Source: Bacteroides intestinalis DSM 17393 (GTDB lineage Bacteria; Bacteroidota; Bacteroidia; Bacteroidales; Bacteroidaceae). Taken from it: 64,000 nucleotides of DNA. Positions 25,895-35,546 of the stretch are shown here, in pieces. The position numbers and the translations under genes were made by a program. The notes below the pieces were generated by a model. The model searched no databases. It was not told the origin of the DNA and saw only the letters and a list, made by a program, of their open reading frames with translations. Within the stretch, counting starts at the first letter, position 1. Every line of letters starts with the position of its first letter. The stretch lies in assembly GCF_000172175.1 (NCBI RefSeq), contig NZ_ABJL02000008.1:2356001-2420000 (forward strand). The letters are read 5' to 3'.

Positions 25895-27463
25895 ATGAAA
25901 AAGGGACTGATAACTTCCATACTCGCATTAACTTTCACCGGTCTGCAAGCCCAACCGCTGCCTGCCACTCCTAAATTAGTGGTAACGTTGACGATTGACC
26001 AGCTGCGCACCGACTACATGGAAGCATTCTCTTCCCTGTACGGAGAAAAAGGGTTCAAAAGACTGATGCGCGAAGGCAAGGTTTTCTATCAAACCGAGTT
26101 TCCCTTCAGCGGAACAGACCGCGCCTCTGCCATTGCCGCCATTTACAGCGGTACGACGCCCTCAATGAACGGCATCATCTCCCAGCAATGGATGAATGCA
26201 AATACATTGCGCCCGATGAACTGTGTGGACGACCCCGCTTTTATGGGAAACTTCACCGACGAGAGCTCCTCTCCTTCCCAATTACTGACTTCCACCATAG
26301 CCGATGAACTGAAAGTAGCTACCCGCAACAAAGGTATGGTATATGCCATTGCCCCCTCGCGCGATGCAGCTATCCTTGCCGCCGGACACTCCGGAAACGG
26401 TGCGTTCTGGTTGAATGAAAACACCGGTAAGTGGTGCAGTACTACATATTACAGCGAATTCCCATGGTGGGTGAGCCAATACAATGAACGGCAATCACCC
26501 GATTTTCGCATCCGCGATATGGTGTGGGAACCGATACATCCTATAAATAGATATACGTTCCTGCCCGAATGGCGGGATCAACCCTTTAAATATAAGTTCG
26601 ACAGCGAACGGATCAATAAATTCCGCCGGCTGATTACCAGTCCCTTCATCAATGATGAGGTAAACTTACTCACAGAGGAACTTCTGGAAAAGAGTACGAT
26701 TGCCAAAGATGAGATACCGGACTTGCTGGCACTGACTTATTACGCAGGAAACTACAACCATAAGAGCACACAGGAGTGTGCCATGGAAATGCAGGATACT
26801 TATGTACGCTTGGACCGCAGCATCGGCTTCCTACTCGACCTCATCGACCGCAAAGTAGGCTTGCACAATGTCATTTTCTGCATTGCATCTACGGGATATG
26901 CCGACCCGGAAGCACCTGATTTGGGCCTGTACCGCATCCCGGGTGGGGAATTCTACCTGAACCGCTGCGCTACCTTGCTGAATATGTATCTCATGGCTAC
27001 GTATGGCGAAGGACAATACGTAGAAACCTACTATAACCAGCAGATTTATCTTAACCATAAGTTAATAGAGAATAAGCAACTGAATTTAGCGGAGATACAA
27101 AATAAATCCGCCGACTTCCTGATACAGTTCAGCGGAGTGAATGAGGCTTATTCCGCCCATCGCTTATTATTAGGCCCCTGGTCGCCCCAGATTGAACTGG
27201 CACGCAACGGTTTCCATCGTAAACGTTCAGGTGACCTGCTGATAGACGTGTTGCCCGGCTGGACTATCGTGGAAGAAAATGTCACAGATAGCCGCGTAGT
27301 ACGTCATGCAGATGTGCCTGCTCCACTCATCTTTCTGGGTGGTGGTATAAAACCCGAAACCATACGGGTTCCTGTCAATATTACCCGCATAGCCCCTACC
27401 CTGTCAAGTACGATGCGCATCCGCGCCCCGAACGCTTGTACAGCTATTCCACTGAACTTTTAA
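25895..27463 (+). CDS. Alkaline phosphatase superfamily protein (PafA/phosphodiesterase-like), exported
   Basis: 522 residues with a signal peptide ending LQAQ. It has the start PKLVVTLTIDQLRTDYM (metal-binding Asp near 34) and the nucleophile region FSGTDRASAIAAIYSGTTPS (Thr near 73), as in type I phosphodiesterase/PafA enzymes. The second half keeps IPGGEFYLNRCATLLNMYL but lacks an obvious DHG metal motif (the matching segment reads STGYADP near 330), so full catalytic competence is uncertain. It directly follows the DUF4105 stop (no spacer), so the two are probably co-translated. Confidence 0.8.
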   Translation: MKKGLITSILALTFTGLQAQPLPATPKLVVTLTIDQLRTDYMEAFSSLYGEKGFKRLMREGKVFYQTEFPFSGTDRASAIAAIYSGTTPSMNGIISQQWMNANTLRPMNCVDDPAFMGNFTDESSSPSQLLTSTIADELKVATRNKGMVYAIAPSRDAAILAAGHSGNGAFWLNENTGKWCSTTYYSEFPWWVSQYNERQSPDFRIRDMVWEPIHPINRYTFLPEWRDQPFKYKFDSERINKFRRLITSPFINDEVNLLTEELLEKSTIAKDEIPDLLALTYYAGNYNHKSTQECAMEMQDTYVRLDRSIGFLLDLIDRKVGLHNVIFCIASTGYADPEAPDLGLYRIPGGEFYLNRCATLLNMYLMATYGEGQYVETYYNQQIYLNHKLIENKQLNLAEIQNKSADFLIQFSGVNEAYSAHRLLLGPWSPQIELARNGFHRKRSGDLLIDVLPGWTIVEENVTDSRVVRHADVPAPLIFLGGGIKPETIRVPVNITRIAPTLSSTMRIRAPNACTAIPLNF

Positions 27464-27578
27464 GCTGAAAACACATCTTACTTGGTAAATCAAGTGACAT
27501 GTTAACGAAGTGAATCGAAAGTTGAGTGTTTTACTCAAAAAACAATTCGTAAACTTCTCGTAAATCAGCATTTTAATG

Positions 27579-27586
27579 TAACTTTG
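27579..27586 (+). promoter_or_regulatory. Promoter -7 element of secA
   Basis: TAACTTTG, 66 bases upstream of the secA ATG, leaving a leader of about 60 nt rich in A and T. Confidence 0.6.
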
Positions 27587-27652
27587 TACCCGCATTTAAG
27601 GTAAAGTTACGCCTGAACTAATTAAGTAAATAATAATAAAAACAAATATATA

Positions 27653-30600
27653 ATGGGATTTAATGAATTTTTAAGCTCGATTTTCGGCAATAAATCCGCA
27701 CGCGACATGAAAGAAATTCAGCCGTGGGTGGAAAAAATCAAAGCCGCTTACCCGGAAGTTGCCAAACTCGATAACGACGCCCTACGCGCCAAGACGGAAG
27801 AACTGAAAACCTACATCCACAATTCGGCTACAGAGCAACGCGCTAAGGTAGAAGAACTAAAGGCAGGTATTGAAGCTATTGAACTGGAAAACCGTGAAGA
27901 GGTTTTCGCACAGATAGACAAACTGGAGAAAGAAATACTGGAATGCTACGAAAAAGCACTCGATGAAGTACTGCCTGTAGCTTTCTCCATCGTAAAAGAA
28001 ACAGCAAAGCGCTTCTCTGAAAACGAAGAAATTGTAGTGACAGCTACTGAATTCGACCGTCATCTGGCTGCTACGAAGGACTTCGTACGTATTGAGGATG
28101 ATAAGGCTATCTATCAGAATCACTGGTTGGCCGGTGGTGCGGAAGTTACCTGGAACATGGTACACTACGATGTACAGTTATTCGGTGGTGTGGTATTGCA
28201 CAAAGGTAAGATCGCCGAAATGGCAACGGGCGAAGGTAAGACATTGGTGGCTACCCTCCCGGTATTCCTGAATGCATTGACCGGAAACGGTGTGCATGTA
28301 GTAACTGTGAATGACTACCTGTCTAAACGTGACTCCGAGTGGATGGGGCCTCTTTACATGTTCCACGGTTTAAGTGTGGATTGTATCGACAAGCATCAAC
28401 CGAACTCTGACGCACGTCGCAAAGCTTATATGGCAGATATCACATTCGGTACGAACAATGAATTCGGTTTCGACTACCTGCGTGATAACATGGCTATCAG
28501 CCCGAAGGACCTTGTACAACGTCGGCACAATTATGCCATCGTCGATGAGGTGGACTCCGTATTGATTGACGATGCCCGTACACCGTTGATCATTTCAGGC
28601 CCTGTACCTAAAGGTGAAGATCAGTTGTTCGAACAGCTCCGCCCACTGGTGGAACGTCTGGTAGAAGCACAGAAGAAACTGGCTACCCAATACTTGGCCG
28701 ATGCCAAACGCCTCATTGCTTCCAATGACAAAAAAGAACAGGAAGAAGGTTTCCTTGCCTTGTTCCGCAGCCATAAGGCTTTGCCGAAGAACAAGCCTCT
28801 GATCAAATATCTGAGTGAACAGGGGATCAAAGCAGGCATGCTGAAGACCGAGGAAATCTACATGGAACAGAATAACAAACGTATGCACGAAGCAACCGAC
28901 CCGTTGTACTTCGTCATCGAGGAAAAACTGAACAGCGTAGATTTGACAGATAAAGGTGTGGATCTGATTACCGGAAATTCGGAAGACCCTACTCTCTTCG
29001 TATTGCCTGATATAGCCGCACAACTGTCTGAACTGGAAAACGAAACCAACTTGACAGATGAGGAACGTCTGGCCAAGAAAGATGAGTTGCTGACAAATTA
29101 TGCTATCAAATCCGAACGGGTTCATACCATCAACCAACTGTTGAAGGCTTATACCATGTTCGAGAAGGACGATGAATACGTTGTGATTGACGGTCAGGTG
29201 AAAATTGTAGACGAGCAGACAGGCCGTATCATGGAAGGTCGCCGCTACTCCGACGGTCTGCACCAGGCTATCGAAGCCAAGGAAAACGTAAAAGTGGAAG
29301 CTGCCACACAGACATTCGCCACCATTACGTTGCAGAATTACTTCCGTATGTACCACAAGCTCTCGGGTATGACCGGTACTGCCGAAACGGAAGCAGGCGA
29401 ACTTTGGGACATCTACAAACTGGATGTAGTGGTGATTCCTACCAACCGCCCCATTGCCCGTAAAGATATGAACGACCGCGTTTACAAGACGAAACGCGAG
29501 AAATATAAAGCAGTCATCGAAGAAATCGAACAGTTGGTACAAGCCGGACGCCCTGTCTTGGTGGGTACTACATCTGTAGAAATCTCCGAAATGCTGAGCA
29601 AGATGTTGACTATGCGCAAGATTGAGCACAGCGTGTTGAATGCCAAGTTGCACCAGAAAGAAGCGGACATCGTTGCCAAAGCCGGTTTGAGTGGAACTGT
29701 GACCATCGCTACCAATATGGCCGGTCGTGGTACGGATATCAAGCTGAGCCCGGAAGTGAAAGCTGCGGGTGGTTTGGCAATTATCGGTACGGAGCGCCAT
29801 GAGTCCCGTCGTGTAGACCGCCAGTTGCGCGGACGTGCCGGACGTCAGGGTGACCCGGGTTCTTCCGTATTCTTCGTGTCACTGGAAGACGACCTGATGC
29901 GTCTGTTCTCCTCCGACCGCATTGCCGGTGTGATGGACCGCCTCGGCTTCAAGGAAGGTGAAATGATCGAGCACAAGATGATCTCCAACTCCATTGAGCG
30001 TGCACAGAAGAAGGTGGAAGAAAACAACTTCGGTATCCGTAAACGCTTGCTGGAATATGATGACGTAATGAACAAACAACGTACCGTTGTGTATACCAAA
30101 CGTCGTCATGCCTTGATGGGTGAGCGTATCGGCATGGACATCGTGAACATGATCTGGGATCGTGTTGCCGCTGCTGTTGAAGCTCCCGACTACGAAAACT
30201 GCAAAATGGACTTCCTGCAAACACTCGCTATGGAAACTCCGTTCAACGAAGAGCAGTTCCGTAACGAGAAGAAAGAGAAACTTGCAGAAGAAGCATTCAA
30301 TGCAGCCATGGATCTGTTCAAGCGCAAGACTGACCGCATGGCACAGATTGCTTATCCGGTTATCAAACAGGTGTATGAGACTCAGGGACATATGTATGAA
30401 AATATCCTTATCCCCATTACAGATGGCAAGCGTATGTACAATATCTCCTGCAGCCTGAAAGCCGCCTACGAAAGCGAATGTAAGGAGGTAGTGAAAGCTT
30501 TTGAAAAATCTATCTTGCTGCACGTCATTGACGAGGCATGGAAAGAAAACTTGCGTGAGTTGGATGAATTGAAACATTCTGTGCAGAATGCAAGCTACGA

Positions 30601-30949
30601 ACAGAAAGACCCGTTATTGATTTACAAGCTGGAGTCTGTCAATCTGTTTGATACAATGGTTAATAAGATCAACAACCAGACTGTTTCTATCCTGATGCGT
30701 GGACAAATTCCGGTACAGGAGCCACAGGAAATTCAGCAGGCTGCTCCCGAACAGAAGCAGGACATGAGCAAATACCGTGAACAAAAACAGGAACTGAATG
30801 ATCCGAATCAACAGGCTGCCGCCCAACAGGATACACGTGAGCAAGTGAAACGTGAACCGATTCGTGCGGAAAGAACTGTAGGACGTAATGATCCTTGTCC
30901 TTGTGGAAGTGGTAAGAAGTATAAGAACTGTCACGGAAAAAATATGTAA
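27653..30949 (+). CDS. secA: Preprotein translocase ATPase SecA
   Basis: 1098 residues, the long form usual in Bacteroidota (E. coli has 901). Motor of Sec-dependent export. Walker A MATGEGKTLVATLP (about 188-201), Walker B VDEVDSVLIDDARTPLI (about 299), the preprotein cross-linking domain, and NBD2 with TNMAGRGTDI and ERHESRRVDRQLRGRAGRQGD. The helical wing/scaffold continues to about 1000. A flexible Gln-rich linker leads to the zinc-binding CPCGSGKKYKNCHG at the very end, which contacts SecB or ribosome. Extra length comes from insertions near 50-110 and 340-470. Rare antisense frames within it are shadows. Confidence 0.98.
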   Translation: MGFNEFLSSIFGNKSARDMKEIQPWVEKIKAAYPEVAKLDNDALRAKTEELKTYIHNSATEQRAKVEELKAGIEAIELENREEVFAQIDKLEKEILECYEKALDEVLPVAFSIVKETAKRFSENEEIVVTATEFDRHLAATKDFVRIEDDKAIYQNHWLAGGAEVTWNMVHYDVQLFGGVVLHKGKIAEMATGEGKTLVATLPVFLNALTGNGVHVVTVNDYLSKRDSEWMGPLYMFHGLSVDCIDKHQPNSDARRKAYMADITFGTNNEFGFDYLRDNMAISPKDLVQRRHNYAIVDEVDSVLIDDARTPLIISGPVPKGEDQLFEQLRPLVERLVEAQKKLATQYLADAKRLIASNDKKEQEEGFLALFRSHKALPKNKPLIKYLSEQGIKAGMLKTEEIYMEQNNKRMHEATDPLYFVIEEKLNSVDLTDKGVDLITGNSEDPTLFVLPDIAAQLSELENETNLTDEERLAKKDELLTNYAIKSERVHTINQLLKAYTMFEKDDEYVVIDGQVKIVDEQTGRIMEGRRYSDGLHQAIEAKENVKVEAATQTFATITLQNYFRMYHKLSGMTGTAETEAGELWDIYKLDVVVIPTNRPIARKDMNDRVYKTKREKYKAVIEEIEQLVQAGRPVLVGTTSVEISEMLSKMLTMRKIEHSVLNAKLHQKEADIVAKAGLSGTVTIATNMAGRGTDIKLSPEVKAAGGLAIIGTERHESRRVDRQLRGRAGRQGDPGSSVFFVSLEDDLMRLFSSDRIAGVMDRLGFKEGEMIEHKMISNSIERAQKKVEENNFGIRKRLLEYDDVMNKQRTVVYTKRRHALMGERIGMDIVNMIWDRVAAAVEAPDYENCKMDFLQTLAMETPFNEEQFRNEKKEKLAEEAFNAAMDLFKRKTDRMAQIAYPVIKQVYETQGHMYENILIPITDGKRMYNISCSLKAAYESECKEVVKAFEKSILLHVIDEAWKENLRELDELKHSVQNASYEQKDPLLIYKLESVNLFDTMVNKINNQTVSILMRGQIPVQEPQEIQQAAPEQKQDMSKYREQKQELNDPNQQAAAQQDTREQVKREPIRAERTVGRNDPCPCGSGKKYKNCHGKNM

Positions 30950-30956
30950 TGAGAGG

Positions 30957-31023
30957 AGTGATAAGGTGATAGAGTGATAAGTATACCAAACATTAATCGC
31001 TTATCACTCTATCGCCCTCTCCC
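30957..31023. repeat. Dyad-symmetric array, 8-bp step (GTGATAAG type), second copy
   Basis: GATAGAGTGATAAG (30968-30981) is exactly complementary to 31000-31013, centre 30990.5, and pairing continues outward with mismatches. GTGATA words recur at 8-bp steps. It shares a 16-base block beginning GAGTGATAAGG with the array at 4638-4729, so these two are true sequence relatives. Confidence 0.8.
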
Positions 31024-31033
31024 AATCACTAAT

Positions 31034-31070
31034 AAAAGCCTCAAACGGTTAAAATCTGTTTGAGGCTTTT
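31034..31070 (+). terminator. Terminator of secA
   Basis: AAAAGCCTCAAAC (31034-31046) and GTTTGAGGCTTTT (31058-31070) are perfect 13-bp arms with an 11-nt loop and flanking A and T runs. Confidence 0.9.
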
Positions 31071-31122
31071 ATATATCCATACAAAAGTGTATTTTTGTTA
31101 TTCTTAGATAAAGAACAAGCCT

Positions 31123-32232
31123 ATGACTAAGTATTCGCATCTCTTAGGGATCTGTTGTGCTCTGCTACTTGGCGGTTGTCAGACCGTAGAGCAATTATCC
31201 ATCGACTATATGCTGCCGGCAGAAGTTAGCTTCCCGCCCAGCCTAAAACGTGTAGCCGTGGTAAATAATATGCCATCCATCCCGGACAACAAGCTGATCG
31301 TAGAAGAAACGGATGAAAAGAAAAAAGATGAGACGGAAATTGCCCGCAAAACAAAATACTTCAACGGAAATTCTAAAATAACCACTGAGGCACTGGCTGA
31401 AGCACTTGCCAACGAAAACTATTTCGACGAAGTCGTTATTTGCGATTCTATGTTACGGGCCAATGATATGATTCCCCGCGAAAGTACCCTCAGTAAAAGT
31501 GAAGTGGAAAGTCTTATCGAAAGCCTGGATGTCGATTTCCTGATAGCTTTGGAAAATATACAACTACGCTCTCTCCGCAAAATTGAATACCTGCGCGAGT
31601 GGGGTGTTTATGCCGGAACCATAGACGTAAAGGTATACCCTACCGTAAAAGTATACCTGCCTAACCGAAATGGCCCGATGGTAACAATCAATACCAACGA
31701 TAGTATTTTCTGGGATTATGCTGCCCCCAGCATAGCTCAGGCCGGTGCAGGGCTCATCAGTGAAACAGAAATGCTGAAAGAAGCTTCTGAATTTGCCGGC
31801 ACCGTGCCTGTAAAGTATATGCTGCCACATTGGAAAACATCTTCCCGTTATCTGTTTACAAGCGGTTCCGTGAATATGCGTGATGCAGCCGTTTATGTTC
31901 GTGAAAACAACTGGCAACAGGCCATTGAGCTTTGGAAACAGACTTACGAGAAGAAGAAAAAGGGAAAACAGAAAATGTATGCGGCATATAACGTGGCTTT
32001 AGGATATGAAATGCAAGATAGCATTCAGGCAGCGGAAGAATGGGCATTAAAAGCGCAAAAAGAAGCATACGACATAGACAAGATAGAAGAGAAAAAAGAG
32101 CAGGGAGGAATAGACATCAGCGACGTTCCCAACTACTTTGCAGTAACCCGCTATTTAAATGAATTACAAGAACGAAAAGAGGGAATGACACGATTGAATG
32201 TCCAAATGGAACGATTTAAGAATGATTTTTAA
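31123..32232 (+). CDS. DUF6340 family lipoprotein
   Basis: 369 residues. Lipobox LLLGGC (Cys about 19), then the DUF6340 pattern LSIDYMLPAEVSFPPSLKRVAVVNN. The region LDVDFLIALENIQLRS (about 145) and the C-terminal TPR-like helices (WQQAIELWKQTYEKKKKGKQKMYAAYNVALGYEMQ, read in parts) are visible. The fold recalls the tolB/curli-assembly-like lipoproteins that define a N-terminal alpha/beta domain plus helical tail. Function unknown to me. Transcribed separately from secA, which ends in a strong terminator. Confidence 0.82.
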   Translation: MTKYSHLLGICCALLLGGCQTVEQLSIDYMLPAEVSFPPSLKRVAVVNNMPSIPDNKLIVEETDEKKKDETEIARKTKYFNGNSKITTEALAEALANENYFDEVVICDSMLRANDMIPRESTLSKSEVESLIESLDVDFLIALENIQLRSLRKIEYLREWGVYAGTIDVKVYPTVKVYLPNRNGPMVTINTNDSIFWDYAAPSIAQAGAGLISETEMLKEASEFAGTVPVKYMLPHWKTSSRYLFTSGSVNMRDAAVYVRENNWQQAIELWKQTYEKKKKGKQKMYAAYNVALGYEMQDSIQAAEEWALKAQKEAYDIDKIEEKKEQGGIDISDVPNYFAVTRYLNELQERKEGMTRLNVQMERFKNDF

Positions 32233-32298
32233 TCAAATGATGCAAGGGTAATTATTTTTTTTATACCTTTGAACATCCATTAAGAAAAAATACCTATT

Positions 32299-32745
32299 AT
32301 GAAACTGAGCCAAGCATCTTTATCACTCTTAGAAAAGACCATAAGACAAGCAGTCAGCAAATACACTTGCGGCTGCGAGCAAACCATTGTGACCGACATT
32401 CATCTGCAAGCTAACCAGAATTCCGGCGAACTGTCTATATTCGACGATGAAGACGAGTATCTGGCGTGTGCCTCTATCGAGGAATGGATGACGTATGATG
32501 GAGATGATTTCTACGAAAATGTAGAACGTATTCTTTCTACATTACTTAATAGCATGAAGAATGGCGGTGACTTCGACAAACTGGCCATTCTGAAACCTTA
32601 CTCTTTCGTATTAGTGGATGATGAAAAGGAGACAATTGCAGAGTTATTGCTGATGGATGATGATACATTGCTCGTGAATGAAGAACTACTGAAAGGTCTG
32701 GATGAAGAGTTGGATTCTTTTCTGAAAGAACTATTGGAAAAGTAA
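32299..32745 (+). CDS. Small acidic protein of unknown function
   Basis: 148 residues, no signal peptide and no membrane segment. It is strongly acidic (for example IFDDEDEYLACASIEEWMTYDGDDFYE) and ends with a Leu/Glu-rich helix. I recognise it only as a conserved Bacteroides hypothetical. The Cys pair in YTCGCEQ (about 22-28) could be structural. It follows DUF6340 by 66 bases and ends at a bidirectional terminator shared with valS. Confidence 0.75.
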   Translation: MKLSQASLSLLEKTIRQAVSKYTCGCEQTIVTDIHLQANQNSGELSIFDDEDEYLACASIEEWMTYDGDDFYENVERILSTLLNSMKNGGDFDKLAILKPYSFVLVDDEKETIAELLLMDDDTLLVNEELLKGLDEELDSFLKELLEK

Positions 32746-32769
32746 TAGCATTTGAATTATAAAAAATAA

Positions 32770-32807
32770 ATTAGCCCTTGCAGTAGTTGAATATTGCAAG
32801 GGCTAAT
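32770..32807. terminator. Bidirectional terminator between the small acidic gene and valS
   Basis: ATTAGCCCTTGCA (32770-32782) pairs exactly with 32795-32807 with a 12-nt loop; A-rich left and T-rich right flanks. A further small palindrome CCGGGAGAACTCCCGG lies at 32826-32841 on the valS side. Confidence 0.85.
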
Positions 32808-32850
32808 TCCTTTATAGTAAAGATCCGGGAGAACTCCCGGACCAAAAGGT

Positions 32851-35481
32851 TTATTTCTTCAGCGCAGCAATACTCTCTTTCAGAGAGTTGATAATGCTTT
32901 CCGCATCCGCCTGCTTCTTACGTTCCAGTTCAAGGACAGCGGCAGGAGCATTATTCACAAATTTCTCATTGCTCAGCTTCTTCATGACGCCTTGCAGGAA
33001 ACCTTCTTTGTGCTTCAATTCAGCTTCCATACGGGCTATTTCAGCTTCTACATCAATCATATTACCCAGAGGTACGGCATATTCCGTAGTTCCTACCATG
33101 AATGAAGCAGCACCCTCGGTTTTAGCATCCACTACATCAATTGCTGTAAGGTTACACATCTTTAGGATCACCGCACTGAATTCAGCAACCGGATTTTCAC
33201 CCACTACCTGTAATGTCAACGGTTCCTTTTGAGCTATATTCTTCTGCAAACGGATAGAGCGAATGTTACTGATCACCTCTTTCACCACTTCAAATTGCCG
33301 AATAGTATCAGCATCTACATAAGTATTTATAGTCAAAGGACATACCATAAGACTTTCACCTTCTTCGCGCTCATACATCTGCTGCCAGAGTTCTTCGGTA
33401 ATGAACGGCATGAACGGATGAAGCAAATGAAGCAGATTATCAAAATAAGAAATCGCAGCACTATGAATTGAACTGTGGATACCTTGTCCATAAGCCGGCT
33501 TTATCATTTCGAGGTACCAGGAAGAGAATTCATCCCAGAATAATTTATAAACAGCCATAAGAGCTTCGCTCAAACGGTATTTACTAAACAAGTCAGCTAC
33601 CTCGGCAGCAACCTCATTCTGCTTGGATTCAAACCAGCAAGATGCCAGTCTTGCTGCTTCCGGTACAGGCTGACTGTCATCAATTGTCCAGCCACTTACC
33701 AAGCGGTAAGCATTCCATATCTTGTTACAGAAGTTACGTCCCTGTTCACAAAGGGCATCATCGAACAAGATATCATTCCCGGCAGGAGCAGCCAGCATCA
33801 TACCCATACGCACACCATCGGCACCAAACTTCTCAATCAGTTCCAACGGGTCGGGAGAATTGCCGAGGGACTTGGACATCTTACGTCCCAACTTGTCACG
33901 AACGATACCCGTAAAGTACACATTCTTGAACGGCATCTTTCCTTCATATTCATAACCTGCCATAATCATGCGGGCTACCCAGAAGAAAATGATATCCGGA
34001 CCGGTTACCAGGTCACTTGTCGGGTAGTAGTAACTGATTTCCTCATTACCCGGATTATTAATACCGTCAAACAAAGAGATGGGCCACAACCAGGAAGAGA
34101 ACCAAGTATCCAGACAGTCTTCATCCTGACGAAGGTCTTCCATAGTCAGGGCCGGATTACCGGTCTTCTCTTTTGCCAGTTTCAGAGCTTCTTCTTCAGT
34201 AGCTGCTACCACATATCCACCTTCCGGAAGGAAGTATGCCGGAATGCGATGTCCCCACCACAACTGACGGCTGATACACCAGTCTTTGATGTTCTCCATC
34301 CAGTAACGATAGGTATTCTTATACTTGGCAGGATAGAATTTCAGCTCGTCATTCATCACAGGAGGCAATGCCATATCTGCAAAATGCTGCATCTTGAGGA
34401 ACCACTGCATAGAAAGCTTCGGCTCTATAACTACGTTGGTACGCTCGGAATAACCTACCTTATTGGTATAGGCTTCCACCTTATCCAACAGACCGGCAGC
34501 ATCCAAGTCTTTCTCAATCTGTTTACGAACATCAAAGCGATCCATACCGATATAAAGACCGGCAGCCTCGCTCAATGTACCATTATCGTTGAAGATATCG
34601 ATGCTTGGCAAGTTATACTTTTCACCCAGCATATAGTCGTTCACATCATGCGCAGGAGTTACTTTCAGACAACCTGTACCGAACTCAATATCCACATAAT
34701 CATCTTCAATCACCGGGATAACACGATTTACCAAAGGAACGATTACTTTCTTACCTTTCAGCCATTCGTTCTTCGGGTCGTTCGGATTGATACACATAGC
34801 GGTATCACCCATGATCGTTTCAGGACGGGTAGTAGCTACCACGGCATAACGTCCTTCCGCATCACCTTCTACTTTATAGCGCAGATAATACAGTTTACCA
34901 TGCTCTTCCTTGTAGATAACTTCTTCATCGGAAAGGGCAGTCAAAGCCTTCGGATCCCAGTTTACCATACGTACACCACGGTAAATTAATCCCTTATTGT
35001 AAAGGTCTACAAATACTTTCAATACACTTTCGCTACGCTTTTCGTCCATAGTGAAAGCGGTGCGGTCCCAATCACAGGAAGCACCGAGTTTACGCAGCTG
35101 CTTCAGGATGATGCCACCATGTTCATCTGTCCACTCCCAGGCATGCTTCAGGAATTCATCACGAGTAAGATCCGTCTTCTTGATACCTTGTGCAGCCAGC
35201 TTATTTACTACCTTCGCTTCCGTAGCGATAGAAGCGTGGTCAGTACCCGGTACCCAGCAGGCATTTTTACCTTCCATACGGGCACGGCGTACCAGAATAT
35301 CTTGAATGGTATTATTAAGCATGTGTCCCATGTGGAGCACGCCGGTGACGTTAGGGGGCGGAATGACGATGGTGTAAGGCTCACGACCATCGGGTTTTGA
35401 ACTGAATAATTTGTGATCCAACCAATATTGGTACCACTTTCCCTCTACGTCAGCAGGGTTGTACTTACTTGCTAATTCCAT
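32851..35481 (-). CDS. valS: Valine-tRNA ligase
   Basis: 876 residues. Class Ia synthetase charging tRNA-Val. HIGH motif in the form HMGHM (about 49-53, PPPNVTGVLHMGHMLNN), editing domain (about 190-330: TTRPETIMGD), KMSKS in GRKMSKSLGNS (about 530), anticodon-binding domain, and a C-terminal coiled-coil arm (KKQADAESIINSLKESIAAL) with alternating Glu/Lys. Length is normal. Promoter TAATTTTG lies at 35528-35535. Confidence 0.98.
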   Translation of the reverse strand: MELASKYNPADVEGKWYQYWLDHKLFSSKPDGREPYTIVIPPPNVTGVLHMGHMLNNTIQDILVRRARMEGKNACWVPGTDHASIATEAKVVNKLAAQGIKKTDLTRDEFLKHAWEWTDEHGGIILKQLRKLGASCDWDRTAFTMDEKRSESVLKVFVDLYNKGLIYRGVRMVNWDPKALTALSDEEVIYKEEHGKLYYLRYKVEGDAEGRYAVVATTRPETIMGDTAMCINPNDPKNEWLKGKKVIVPLVNRVIPVIEDDYVDIEFGTGCLKVTPAHDVNDYMLGEKYNLPSIDIFNDNGTLSEAAGLYIGMDRFDVRKQIEKDLDAAGLLDKVEAYTNKVGYSERTNVVIEPKLSMQWFLKMQHFADMALPPVMNDELKFYPAKYKNTYRYWMENIKDWCISRQLWWGHRIPAYFLPEGGYVVAATEEEALKLAKEKTGNPALTMEDLRQDEDCLDTWFSSWLWPISLFDGINNPGNEEISYYYPTSDLVTGPDIIFFWVARMIMAGYEYEGKMPFKNVYFTGIVRDKLGRKMSKSLGNSPDPLELIEKFGADGVRMGMMLAAPAGNDILFDDALCEQGRNFCNKIWNAYRLVSGWTIDDSQPVPEAARLASCWFESKQNEVAAEVADLFSKYRLSEALMAVYKLFWDEFSSWYLEMIKPAYGQGIHSSIHSAAISYFDNLLHLLHPFMPFITEELWQQMYEREEGESLMVCPLTINTYVDADTIRQFEVVKEVISNIRSIRLQKNIAQKEPLTLQVVGENPVAEFSAVILKMCNLTAIDVVDAKTEGAASFMVGTTEYAVPLGNMIDVEAEIARMEAELKHKEGFLQGVMKKLSNEKFVNNAPAAVLELERKKQADAESIINSLKESIAALKK

Positions 35482-35527
35482 ATCTTTTAAATCTGTATAT
35501 AATTTATTTTATCGCGAATAACGGGCG

Positions 35528-35535
35528 CAAAATTA
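35528..35535 (-). promoter_or_regulatory. Promoter -7 element of valS
   Basis: Minus-strand TAATTTTG followed by GCGCCC; 46 bases before the valS start, and immediately after the end of the preceding gene. Confidence 0.55.
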
Positions 35536-35546
35536 CTAAATTAAAT

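Noticed and set aside
28595..29800. 401-codon open frame antisense to secA
   Set aside because: No family signature; composition mirrors the secA codon pattern. Long antisense frames are common opposite highly biased genes. The same applies to frames opposite the EEP gene (62357-63307) and the HlyD gene (57721-58731).
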